Of a stretch of DNA of 64,000 nt, positions 11,517 through 22,350 are shown piece after piece. This DNA is from Oopsacas minuta (Eukaryota > Porifera > Hexactinellida > Lyssacinosida > Leucopsacidae). Position numbers and translations under genes: made by a program. The notes under the pieces are model-generated. The model was not told where the DNA came from. It did no database searches and saw nothing but the letters and a program-made list of their open reading frames with translations. Positions within the stretch are counted from its first letter, which is position 1. Each line of letters opens with the position of its first letter. Where the stretch lies: positions 124,001 through 188,000 of the forward strand of contig JAKMXF010000155.1 of assembly GCA_024704765.1 (NCBI GenBank), read 5' to 3'.

Positions 11517-12667
11517 GAGCGTGCTTATTCTTGGCTGATGAATCCTAAAGTTGTCGATTAACAGACCATGGGTATTGCAAATGGCATTGAAACTTTCATT
11601 TGTTCAACCAATCACGTAGTCCACGTGATAACAAATGTGCCCACGACGTGGGTAACATGTGGATGCTTTCATTCCAAGATCTTTGGCGGTCACCAAGTGG
11701 ACATTCGAAATACAATTTGTATATGTTCTTTAATTGATTTGTGATTGGTCGTCTTTGTTTACGCAAAAAAGACCAAAAACGTAACAGAAATTGTCGGGAT
11801 GAGTTCTACAATTACGATGCATGTTTATAATTTGATTTGCTTGAATTCAAATAAGTAAAGTCATTTATATTCCAGATAATTGAATCAAAATAGGCATGGT
11901 CATATTGCAATTTAGTAACTAGGTAATACTATACTATTGAAAAAATGGATATTGAATTTCAGAATAACTAGACGTGCTAGAGAAATTCTGATTGCAGATT
12001 CGAGCTCAGCATTCAAAAGTATGCTAAGATAAATGTATGTGATCTCTGATGAGAAATCTTGTGAGTTGTTTAATATACGAGAATGTCAAACTAACTTAAG
12101 TATCAAGAGAAATAAAATGAAATATATTATTAATGAATAGGAAGTTGACTATTACGAAACTATTGGTATAAAGTTGAGAGACATAGAATTCATAGTTTCT
12201 GAGTTATAGCTTCGAAAAAGAATAACACGATCCCTTAGCAACACAGGAGGGTGTTCACATTCCCTTCATATCAACTATTGTTTTCAAATATACTAGTCGC
12301 CTCTGTAATTATACAGAACTGTCAAGCATTAAAAACACTGAGAACATGGTTTAATCAAGTGCTCACTAAATTTTTGCAGCCCTGCCCACACTCTGGACAT
12401 ACTGCGTGTAAGTATGAGGCACAAGGAAGGAGGGGGTGACGGTTCGGTTAGGGCCTGCATGTCCCCCCTTAATCTGAATCTATACCTCAGACACCAGTTA
12501 GTTAGTCCAACTTCTCCAGGGATTTTACCAAGCACTCACCTCACTTGGACTGTCTCATACAACATCTTAAGAACAAGATTGTCTTCAGTTGATAAATGCA
12601 TGGGACGCCTTGAAAGCGTCGCTTATATGAAAATATTTATACAACTTGTACACTATCTTTTACAGAT
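11517..12667. other. No recognised gene
   Basis: Several short open frames (12251-12680) lack any domain. A GC-rich patch at 12400-12470 may be the start of the Mutator-like element that follows, but I cannot fix its terminus. Confidence 0.35.
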
Positions 12668-14240
12668 TTGCAAGACCTGATAATACCGCTGTGCCCAAAA
12701 CCGCCTAATGCAAAGAATCGCAAACACCTAAAGGTACTCACACGCAAAGGCTACATTGCTAAATTTCCCCTTCCACCACGACGCGTTCCAAATCCTTGTT
12801 GCTACTTTGAGTCTCATGAGAAAAGAGAAATATACAGACCAACTGGCATGAGAATTCTTGATGTTGGCATCCTAGCAGAAGTATTCTCCGCCTTTCATCG
12901 CAGCGAATGTGCTGGGAGTCTTTCCCTTTACGAAGAAAACTGAAGTAATACATACCAGTAGGGCGTTACTGCTGTGCACTCTACTGGTATTTCGTGATGC
13001 AATTTTCACAAACTATCTATAATATTTGATATGCTCCCACCAGTTCAGATCATGCCATCTCCATATCTGAACTGTCTTGAAGCTGTTACAAAAGTTCAGT
13101 AGGGACTGCCATGTCTGTTGTCGTTAAACAGCTACGCCAAAAATCAGACTGTGAAGTATCACCTCATCCTAACGCTACCAACGTAACTCTCAGCTTCGTT
13201 AGCTCCTGGAAGACCAGAGGATTCTATTCCAACATAGTTTTCAGTGCTGTTATCTATAACGACACCAGGAAGGTACTGGACTACGAAATCACGAGCGTCT
13301 CTTAAGAAGTGCTCTATCTGGGCAGAGGAGAAACGGAAAGATCGATGAACTGAGCACGAGAAGTGGTTAGAACGTCATGATCAAACCTGCAATCGAAAGT
13401 ACACTAGATCTTCTCAAGGTATGAAGCCAGAAATAGCCAACAGGATTTGGGGACACTCCTCAGAGAAGAATCACTTGACAAACTCTGTTTTTGACAGATT
13501 TGGACATTCACTAAGTATTCAGCAGATGGAAGTAAATCCATACAATCTTTTGAAGATTCGAAAAGAGAAATACAAAACGCATGTAGTCAAGCATCCGAAG
13601 AAGAAGAAGAGAAGTATGAAAAATAATATTTTTGTACAACACGCACTATATGAATGGAAGGTTGTTTATATCACCGCAAATTACTCTACTGTCATCTATC
13701 AACACCGTGGTTTAGCATCAATCAAGCTGTGTTCTGCTCTACATATACTAGTTGATAATGCGGCAGGAGATCATTCTGGCTGTCTGACTGGAGAGAAATG
13801 ATGGTGTCGGTGGAGAAACCCATCAGGTACTTCAGCACCTACTGCTTTGACAATCTTCAAACCAATTGACATAGATAAGGTGAAAGAAGTATTCAATACT
13901 TATGCGACAGAAGAATTCTGTAGCCATCTGACATTAGGACTGACTCAAAATGCTAATGAATCCTTACATAACACTATATGGAGTCTCTATCTCAAAAGCA
14001 AGCACTTATCACCTCATCTATTTAGGATTAGCACTGCTATTGCTGTCATTACCTTTGACGAAGTGGAACTCTCACAATTCGGAATCCTGACTGACCTTGG
14101 CCTGTCTCCCTCTTTGCGGACTTATAGTACAATCCTTAAACGAGAATGCTGGTCAGATTATTTTCGATGAGTTCAGAAGAAGTCGAATTATCAAAGACGA
14201 GGAAAAAGAGGGAGACTATTCAAGCAACAAAGAGAGAATG
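12668..14240 (+). pseudogene. Mutator-like element (MULE) transposase relic
   Basis: Frame fragments line up in order with animal Mutator-like transposases. At about 12840 there is 'TGMRILDVGILAEVFS'. At 13190-13300 there is 'SSWKTRGFYSN...' followed by 'KVLDYEITS', the W-x-x-R-G-F and K-V-L-D-Y-E hallmarks. Near 13760 there is 'DNAAGDHSGC' and then a 'WCRW' block. At 13935-13980 there is 'GLTQNANESLHNTIW', the G-x-T-Q-N-x-N-E-S signature that carries the catalytic Glu. Stops separate all blocks. The tail (14170-14240) is Lys/Arg-rich. Terminal inverted repeats and the expected 9-bp duplication were not found. Confidence 0.8.
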
Positions 14241-14995
14241 CCCTGTTGAAAGCAGAAGGCGGAAGATGCTCTAAATGGAGGCAGTTGGAGCTGAGAATTC
14301 CACAAAGTAGAATTGTGTCAGGGCTCGAGAAGGGATAGGTATAACAGGTAGAGGAGGTACTAGAGAGAAGAGAAGTGAGAGGGAGCGTGGCGTTTCTCCT
14401 GTTCCCACACGGTCTTCTAGCTCAACCAGCAGCTCGGACGAGTCGGATACCCTATACAGTATATGCCACAAGAAGAACTAGAACCTGCGACAAAGAGGAA
14501 ACTTGGAAAGAATCAATCCGATTGGGTATAATGCGATAACTGCACTGACGTTGTTTGAAGCCAAATTATTTCCTAAATATTAGCGGTTTAGTTGTATCGA
14601 ATCTTTGTTTAATTATTCGGTTGGCATTATATCCGGCCATAATATTCAGCAGAAAACTATTTCGATCACTACTACTGCTACCCACGCTTAACGTTATTCC
14701 TTGCATAATTTTGTGATTACCAGATGATAACTAGATCTGACTACGAGTATACATGCTAAATATGGTGTCTTAATCCTAAAGGTGTGAACAGAAGATGAAT
14801 AAGTTTACAAGTAATACTAGAAGATCAACTGACACGAAATGTTCGCAGGCCACATAGAGCAAGCGCCCGCAGCTTACTTCTACCATTCAATGATACATTT
14901 GTGAAGGAGCAGAAGACACCTAAAATCCTTCCGCAGGAGCTAGTAGAAGTGGCGCATGAAGGGCGATTTTCGGCTAGTAATGGTTAAAATACATC
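14241..14995. other. No recognised gene
   Basis: Purine-rich sequence after the Mutator-like relic, possibly its 3' part. No domain-bearing frame was seen. Confidence 0.35.
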
Positions 14996-15245
14996 TTGAA
15001 TTATTCATTCTCTATCAGTTCGAGTCAAGAGACCGTCTAAACTGTAATTACTTTAAAGAAGATGTTTGGAGAATGATAGAGACCGACAGCTTCGAGTAGA
15101 TTAATCGTTTCGTATGTAATTACACACGCTTTATAACATATAGTTATATAAGTCTCGAATTATTCATTAATTATCAGTTCGAGTCAAGAGACCATCCAAA
15201 CTGTAATTACTCCAAATATGTTTGGAGGTGGTAAAGATCAACGAC
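14996..15245 (+). repeat. Two direct copies of a ~85-bp unit, 158 bp apart
   Basis: The first copy starts 'cttgaattattcattctcta' and the second, at 15154, starts 'ctcgaattattcattaatta'. Both continue through 'tcagttcgagtcaagagacc' and 'aaactgtaattact', then diverge after 'tgtttgga'. The first copy is followed by a spacer with palindromic AT words. The origin is unknown. Confidence 0.75.
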
Positions 15246-16504
15246 TGTAATGCGAGGAGATCAATCTCGGCTATGGTTGGCCCAGCCTTGTTAAAACCTG
15301 GTTAGACTAAGGTAGCAAGTAATTTTGCACTAACCATATCTTGGTTAGTGTAAATGTAAAATGGTCGATGAAGGAGAATTAAAATCTAATCCTCTGGAGG
15401 CCATATTAGAGTAACTCTAACATAGCTTGTCGGGTAGACGTACTCTCACCTCTTCGTGGTTACCTGGATTAACTAGATAATGTTATTAAGCGGAGTTGAC
15501 TGTATATAATTTTGAATCCCTAAGTTTGTCAAAAATGTTTTAGAAGTTGTAAGGAATATATGATAAAATATATAGTAAAACCATGCTCAATAACCCTTCT
15601 AAGTCACTGATTTCAAAAAAGAAGGAACAGGATTAAGTTTCAGCATCTAATAGAGTTTGTGAACGAATAACAAACCATGCTGCAAAAATTGACCAAATAT
15701 GTACTGTGAAAATTGATGTGAGAGTTGTATTATGGAACATATGTACATTTAGCTTGCAGCATCATTAATAATAAAATACAGTCATATTTAGTGAATATGA
15801 ATTTTGTCTGACCAAAATTTGGGAACAAAATCCGATACATGTGGTTAATTAATAAGTTGATTTGGCATTTTGGACCATTGATTATATCCATAACATATAT
15901 TTTGTTGTTGCTGAATAGAAAATGTCCAATAAATTATCAGTAAAATTGCCTCTGTTATGAATATTCATTAAATTGGAAGACAACACCTAGAGTCAAACAA
16001 AAATTACTCAGTACCAAAAGTATGATTCTGAAAGAATTTTTACATGCTACATTGCCAGTCCTTAAAAGAATGTAATTGAAGCGTATCTAATGCCCGACCT
16101 GGTTGGCTTTAAACTATATATTATTTGCCAAATTCAGGTGCATAAATAATGTATTTTATGACATGAAATTTATAATGTTAGTTAGTTATCTGAGTCATAT
16201 CTTATAACTTATGATACAATGACGACGGTATAAGTTACACGAGTGTTAAGTCAGCAGCAAATTGTGCAGTGAAATTTGTCCACAACTTAACATTTAATAA
16301 TTCTGTCAATTCTCAATCAATTCGCCAGAAATTTGGACAATAGCTTTGTCTTGAGTCCAATATTCAATAATCAATTTCTATCACAAATACTCTTCCCTAT
16401 GACTTTACAAATATATAATACAAAATCCCCATAGGGAATTTAAACAGGAAATATTGATTTATCACATATCTCCAGAAACATGTATTTTAGCCCTTAGATA
16501 TGTA
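15246..16504. other. No gene or recognised element
   Basis: AT-rich sequence. I see no coding frame, terminal repeat or RNA gene. Confidence 0.4.
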
Positions 16505-16643
16505 CAGATGCGTAGCCAGGGTACGGCAGATCCCGCACCTAATTCGTGGCTGCCCACCAAAGGTTCACCTAGAAATCTACTATATGTGCGCAATGCCGCA
16601 CCTATGCAGCACCCTTTGAGCTGACCTAGCTACGCCTCTTGGT
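16505..16643. mobile_element. Short hAT-like MITE
   Basis: Left end AGATGCGTAGCCAGGGTA and right-end reverse complement AGAGGCGTAGCTAGGTCA form an imperfect inverted repeat around a GC-rich 139-bp core. The word GCGTAGC-AGG is typical of hAT ends. No matching 8-bp duplication was found. Confidence 0.5.
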
Positions 16644-18469
16644 TGTATTAGTGCATATTGGTGTCTCCTAACGTCAATTATCTTTGCAAAAATATGTGAA
16701 TCAGGTACCAAACTATGTACTTTTACAATAGAATTCAGTGGGAATAGACTATCGTAGAATGTATCTAATCTCTGGCAGGGTGGATTCGGTTAGCTGGTTA
16801 ACCGATTAAGGTCCCGAAGTCAAAACTACATAGTGCGATTGGTCTACCATTGTATCATGCACTTCATAAGTGTTCATTGCCAGATTTATGTTGATTTGAG
16901 GTCATCACAGGGTGTGGCTGTTGTTCAGATCAGGTCTCATAACACCGTTAGTTTGGATAATTTGTATAACTGAGACAAAACAAGTCATCTTTATATATAT
17001 AGCCCTCTCTCGCTGCTCCTGCATATATGCAATATTTATTATAGATTTTCCGACTACAATCACAATTTTTGCTTGACTAGTTTGCTTATGAGCGTAATTG
17101 GTGGGTAACTTTGTCAATTTTTCAATTCAAGTTTTTTGGCTTATTATCATCATTTTGCGAGTATATTTCAGCTAGAAACACAGTTTAGAAGGATTCGAAT
17201 AACATGGGGGTGTCTGATTCTATAGTTGTACCCGAGGAGGCTATGGTCATCAGTGGATTGTCCTGCCGTATACTGCTCGCCTACAGCACACGAAATTCTA
17301 CAAATATATCTCTAGGCGTGCAGAAATTTGGTCAAACTTCCTCTGCCAAATTCGAAATGTATTGTTTTGGCATATAAAAATAATGAATGTTCAGTTTTAG
17401 GCGTATATCCCTGAAACCTGAGTGGAACCCTAGGTCATTTGGGTATACATATATTAAGAATTAAACATTAATAGCAAAATTATGTTTTAATGCGTTATAA
17501 TTGGAAGTTATATTTGAACCGTTAAAATTTCTACGCATGTAATCTTGACCCATTATATAGATCAACAATCAGTAAAATTTTCAACCTGATCAGTTGACTT
17601 ATTTATTACTTACACCCTCGGGATTTTTCACTTTCCCAATATTGGACACCATTTCCACCTAATATTGTATTCATGCCGAGGGTTTTCCTGATTTCAATCA
17701 TGAAGCAATTCACTTAAAATTTACATAGCCTTGAGTCAACTGTGTGACAAATTTTTCAAAGAAAAAAGGATTTTGATTGTGGTCTTATATTTCCTTAAGG
17801 CTACTTCCGCAGCGAATAGTGACATTTCTGGTGAACTCTATCAATGTTGGCAAAATATCGCCATATAAACGCAAGCCACTGGTGATATTTTGCTGTTGCC
17901 ATCAGAAATAGCTACCATTTGTTATTAATTCTCTCTATTTCTTATCGTTTTTTAACAAAACTCAGTTGATGAAGGCCATTTTGCCATTTTGCCATTTTAT
18001 TATGGCACGAAGACACAATGTGTAGATAAAAAGATGCTAGCCCATGTATCAGAATTTGTGTGTATTTTTAGCTAAATTTGGGAATCATTGACACCTAGAA
18101 GGTTAAATTTTGGAATTTTGAGTTTGAAATGTACTGAGTCATCATGGAACGTTGCCACATTCCGCCATTGTCAAGAAAGGGTATCCAAGATATGAAAATT
18201 CACATATCAAAGCAACAGTAAGCCCACTTGAATAAGTTATTAGTTACATATAGATACAAAAATTGGGGCCAAACCGGCGATTAAAATAATTCACATTTAC
18301 ATTTCCTCATAAACCGCTCTATATGCTTTTCCTAGCACCAAAAATGTTTCAAAGGACTCAAATTACCCTCAAAAGTGTCCGATTCGGTCTGTTATTAATA
18401 TCCTGAACATTATTTCCCCACTTTTAAATTCGTTCCTCTACTCTGATTTATTAGCCTTTCTATTTCCGA
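16644..18469. other. Intergenic region upstream of CNOT9
   Basis: No gene is recognised. At 17850-17910 a perfect 14-bp hairpin ('gcaaaatatc' with 'gatattttgc') is visible. At 18455-18475 'tttctatttccgaatgcag' looks like a splice acceptor that overlaps the CNOT9 start codon. Confidence 0.4.
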
Positions 18470-19714
18470 ATGCAGCATCCTTCTCCTGTACCTCCGATAA
18501 ATTCATCAAATATTTCATGTTCTGATACAATGAGGGCATATCACTCTACTACTTATTCTCAACCTTCATTTAACATGGGCGCTGGGCCTTTAACTAGTTC
18601 CATCACTCATTTTACTAATCCAAGTTTAATTCCTTTAGGACTACCCTCCTTCTCTTCTACCCAAATTTCTCCTATATCTTCTCATGATATATCTACCTCA
18701 GTTTTGAACGGTAATAATATATCTAGTCTAAATTCACCTCTTCCAGCACTTGGCACTCAATCTCAAGTTAACTCTTTAAATCACCCAATGCAACAGACTA
18801 CAATTGCCCCTATTTCTGGCAGTCGTAACATTTTAACAGGATGCTATGACAAAGAAAATGTATATCAATTGATTTTAGAACTTACTCATCCTGACACGCG
18901 CGAACGCGCTCTATATGAGTTATGTAAAAAGCGTGAAGATGTTCCTGATCTAGCGCCTATGTTATGGCATTCTTTTGGAACCATTGCAGCACTTCTACAA
19001 GAAATTATTATGATCTATCCACTGATCAATCCTCCTACTCTTACCAACCAGCAATCTAATCGTGTTTGTAACGCATTAGCATTACTGCAATGTGTTGCTT
19101 CACATGCAGAGACCCGTACTCCATTCCTAGATGCACAGATTCCTATGTTTTTATACCCTTTTTTGAATACTAGTAGCCGAACCCGGCCTTATGAATATTT
19201 GCGACTTACCAGTTTAGGAGTTGTTGGAGCACTCGTGAAAATCGACGAGCAGGAAGTGATTCAGTTTTTACTTTCTACTGAGATAATTCCTTTGTGTCTA
19301 AGGATTATGGAAAATGGAAGTGATCTTTCCAAAACAGTAGCGACATTTATTCTTCAAAAAATCCTTCAAGATGCCACAGGACTCACATATATTTGTCATA
19401 CATGTGAACGGTTTCTACACGTATCTCATACTCTTAATCAAATGATACAATCAATGGCAAAAGAAGTCAATTCTACTAATTCTCGATTGCTAAAACATGT
19501 GATTCGGTGCTATCTACGCTTAGCGGATGATCCACGTGCACGTGAGGCACTGAAACAACATCTACCTGATAATTTAAAGGATAATACGTTTGCTCTTGTA
19601 CTAAGAGACGATCAATCCACTCATAGCTGCCTTGGGCAGCTCTTGCAAACTGTACAACAAAATAATTTGACGAGTTTGGATGGAGGTATACCTCCATTAC
19701 TTATGCCTACATAA
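18470..19714 (+). CDS. CNOT9: CNOT9 / Rcd1 (CAF40), CCR4-NOT complex subunit
   Basis: The uninterrupted 414-aa frame is an unmistakable CNOT9. Residues about 127-400 form the armadillo-like Rcd1 domain, with near-invariant blocks such as '[20 protein letters not shown]', '[20 protein letters not shown]', '[17 protein letters not shown]', '[15 protein letters not shown]' and '[20 protein letters not shown]'. CNOT9 sits in the cytoplasmic CCR4-NOT deadenylase and docks GW182, Roquin-type and other repressor peptides. The first 126 residues are a Ser/Thr/Pro/Asn-rich extension that vertebrate CNOT9 (about 300 aa) lacks. There is a small Asn/Ser insertion around residue 335. The ATG at 18470 is the first in frame, but a good acceptor (AG at 18475) overlaps it, so an upstream exon may supply the true start. 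It is intronless over the whole domain. Confidence 0.95.
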   Translation: MQHPSPVPPINSSNISCSDTMRAYHSTTYSQPSFNMGAGPLTSSITHFTNPSLIPLGLPSFSSTQISPISSHDISTSVLNGNNISSLNSPLPALGTQSQVNSLNHPMQQTTIAPISGSRNILTGCYDKENVYQLILELTHPDTRERALYELCKKREDVPDLAPMLWHSFGTIAALLQEIIMIYPLINPPTLTNQQSNRVCNALALLQCVASHAETRTPFLDAQIPMFLYPFLNTSSRTRPYEYLRLTSLGVVGALVKIDEQEVIQFLLSTEIIPLCLRIMENGSDLSKTVATFILQKILQDATGLTYICHTCERFLHVSHTLNQMIQSMAKEVNSTNSRLLKHVIRCYLRLADDPRAREALKQHLPDNLKDNTFALVLRDDQSTHSCLGQLLQTVQQNNLTSLDGGIPPLLMPT

Positions 19715-19857
19715 TATGAGATATTTATCATAAAATTCGTTTGTTATATAATAATTTTTATAATTGCAAACGTATAATATCTTCAATTATTAGGAATGTC
19801 TTTGTTGGATTCCTTGCTTGTCGAGAATTTACAACGGGTAGGCTTGTTAAAAGTTCC

Positions 19858-19965
19858 TACCTAGCCAGGTCAGGTAATTTATATCAATGTTCCATTTAAT
19901 GTCTGGTCAGGTCAGGTCATCGCGAAAGTTATTGCATACATGTTAGTTCAGGTCAGGTCAGACCA
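19858..19965 (+). repeat. Short clusters of AGGTC/TCAGG pentamers
   Basis: Three clusters ('ccaggtcaggtaa', 'tggtcaggtcaggtcat', 'ttcaggtcaggtcagacc') lie within about 110 bp. The unit equals the TCAGG telomere repeat known from beetles, but only two to three units occur in each cluster. Confidence 0.5.
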
Positions 19966-20104
19966 TTTCTCAAGTTTAATCATATCATTTTCAGGAGTTA
20001 CCCGAATATGATCTATACTACTTTATAAAACGCAATTCATTTGTATGTATGTAAGTATATATATGTTTGTATGTCCAGAATTGATTGAAGAAACTGGAAG
20101 GCCC

Positions 20105-20430
20105 CCAGGGCGGATATTTGGCATTCAGGAGTATTTTGAACCTGGCTCGGACATGTTCGAGTCTTGGACGAATATTCACACCAATGACGAAAATTATGAC
20201 GTCATTGTCACCTTTGTGGATTTTCGAAAAATCACATTATTTATTTACCACTGCTCAGCAATTATGCATGATAAAAGTTTGAAATTTTAATTACAGATCC
20301 CCAGACGTGACAAATGTCCTGATGTCATGATTCTGGTCAAATGCAAACTAATCATGAGATTATTACGTCATCATGACTGTACAAAATATCCAAATTTCCA
20401 ACTTTCGAAAAATTTCCGGATTATTTGTGA
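20105..20430 (+). repeat. Unnamed interspersed repeat family 2, copy 1
   Basis: The sequence matches the reverse complement of 41010-41290 over its length. Shared blocks are 'cctggctcgga', 'tcattgtcacctt', 'ctgctcagc', 'gtgacaaatgtc' and 'catcatgact'. The short open frames on it have no motif. Boundaries are approximate. Confidence 0.75.
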
Positions 20431-21291
20431 ACACATCATGAAAAGTGTAGTGCTCGTCTATTGTCGCCATTGTAGTGAAATGTTGGTTGCTTAGCAGCGG
20501 GAAACAGCCCTATCTCCTTAACCTAACTTTGTATACTGAATAAGTGTTGTTACTCGCCCCAGTCGCGCCGCTTTGAGCTCACATTGATGTGACAATTTAC
20601 GATAATCATACTCACCAACTGAGGGAGAGACTGAATGGCCAAAATATAGTAAATGAAATTATGTGGGTTAACCTGGATAATATTCATTGACGTACCTATC
20701 TATTAGCCTGTATGGATATATATCCTATATCTCCCAAGAATCCATGCCTGACATTAACTCAATGGATCGCAACTACGCAACCATGTGATATCCAACATGA
20801 GTATGGCTCCTCAAATTTATGATTCGTTATCATTTGATTGCGTAATAGCCTTTTTGGAAGTTATTGGATAATATTTTGAGCCCCTTTTTGACCATCTTAT
20901 ATCAATGATGGATCTTCCATCCTTGCATTGAATTATAGTGACGTGTAAGTGTTTCCTCCATTGCTATGCAAATGTATTTAAACAAATTCTAACCATAACT
21001 GAAAAATATTGATGAAGAGCTCTACATTTGTTACTAATGTATGTGCAATTGGCAACTTTTATTCATGATAATACAGTTTTGATACCTAACTCAAAACGGC
21101 TAATATGTTACTACGTCACCTATCGGGATTGACAATGTATGATAGTTATCTTCATAACTTATTAACTGTTAGAGTTAGGTATATATTATGATGAGTAGGA
21201 AGTCGCCTCTTTAGTACCAAATCTAGAGCTCTATCATAAATATCTTTCAGTTATGTCTAGAATCTGTTAAAATACTTTGATAGCAACGGAG
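20431..21291. other. No gene recognised
   Basis: The last part (about 21200-21283) may be the distal part of interspersed family 1, split off by the MITE at 21292. Nothing coding is seen. Confidence 0.4.
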
Positions 21292-21536
21292 CATAGGCGT
21301 AGAACTTTCGAATTTTTAAGAAAATCTGGTAGGGGCGGAGCAGAGACCAAGCACATGGTAGCGCAAGTAACAAGCGAGAATACCTTTATATATACTATTA
21401 TTTTATATCTATCAACTCATTTTAAAGAAAAAACCCTAATTCAGGTAATAAATCCTGGGGCGTGATAGGCCCAGCCTCCCTCAACTTTTTTCTGGGAGTG
21501 CAGGTTCCTCCCACCCCCCCTGTAATGACGCCTATG
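21292..21536. mobile_element. hAT-type MITE with perfect 8-bp target duplication
   Basis: A 245-bp element begins CATAGGCGT and ends ACGCCTATG, an exact 9-bp inverted repeat. It is flanked by CAACGGAG at 21284-21291 and 21537-21544. The interior is GC-rich relative to its surroundings with a C-run near 21525. The short frame 21277-21465 crosses it and is not a gene. The element interrupts a copy of interspersed family 1. Confidence 0.9.
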
Positions 21537-21544
21537 CAACGGAG

Positions 21545-21905
21545 GAATGTTTCAAAATTTCATCAATGCAACACCTTTTTTTGGATCTATACGAAATCCA
21601 TAAACAGGAACTTTTGTGATCAGAATTTTGGGAGTCACGACTCCATTGGATTTACCCACCTAAAAGTCAGAATTCGATTCTGAAATTCTCTATGCATACT
21701 TTGCTGATATGGAAGTTTCCGAAAGTTAATGTAATTATAAACTATAAACAACTCCCGGAGTTAGTGGAATTCAATTTTACGTCGGGAGTGAGAGTGGTAG
21801 GGGATGAATCATATTCTACATAAAGTTGGATCAGTTCAAACTCATATTTCTTCCCCTAAATCCAACTGAATTTCAATTATTATTATTATGCTAATCAATA
21901 GTTGA
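21545..21905 (-). repeat. Unnamed interspersed repeat family 1, copy 2
   Basis: This is the reverse complement of 222-560 with scattered substitutions and short indels. It abuts the 8-bp duplication of the MITE at 21292-21536, so that MITE landed within or at the edge of this copy. Confidence 0.75.
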
Positions 21906-22141
21906 GACGTTTATGACAATATTGATATTTTCGTGAAACAATAATAATTATCACCAGCAACTGCCTGAAAAAATCGATAAATTCTCTTGTTTGTTGTTTT
22001 TAGTAATTCTAACTTTGAGATCAATTCTTGAAGTTAGATACCCCTCGCTTTTACTGCTTTAATTGCTATTTCATATTCTTCCCTTCAATTTTAATTGTTC
22101 GATCTTTCCTGATATCATTGATATTTCTGATTTTATTTCAT

Positions 22142-22350
22142 ATTTGATATTATTGTGACATCAATTCTCTCGAATTGTGGAGTGCTTGTTTTGGCTTGCA
22201 CTCTCTAAGGGCATGCTCAAACTTCGCCAGAATATCTTTTGATTCTCTGGCTCAGTTTAATGCGACTTCATCTGTCCGACTGTCTGCTCTTTGTGCCTAC
22301 GTCATATCTGTTCTTCTTATCCATGGCGACATTGAGATCAATCCATAACT
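22142..22350 (+). pseudogene. Retroelement ORF relic ending in a 2A-like peptide motif
   Basis: An open stretch of about 65 codons ends 'ISVLLIHGDIEINP' followed by TAA (codon 22348-22350). L-L-x-x-G-D-I-E-x-N-P is the core of 2A-like ribosome-skipping peptides (D-x-E-x-N-P-G-P). These are known at the N-terminus of CR1-like and other non-LTR retrotransposon proteins in sea urchins, amphioxus and molluscs. The final G-P is lost to the stop codon. No reverse transcriptase is recognisable downstream. Confidence 0.55.

Noticed and set aside
17850-17910. 14-bp hairpin as a possible RNA gene or terminator
   Set aside because: It is isolated, has no conserved loop or promoter, and AT-rich hairpins are common by chance.
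19476-19697. Minus-strand open frame of 73 aa
   Set aside because: Antisense shadow inside the CNOT9 coding region.
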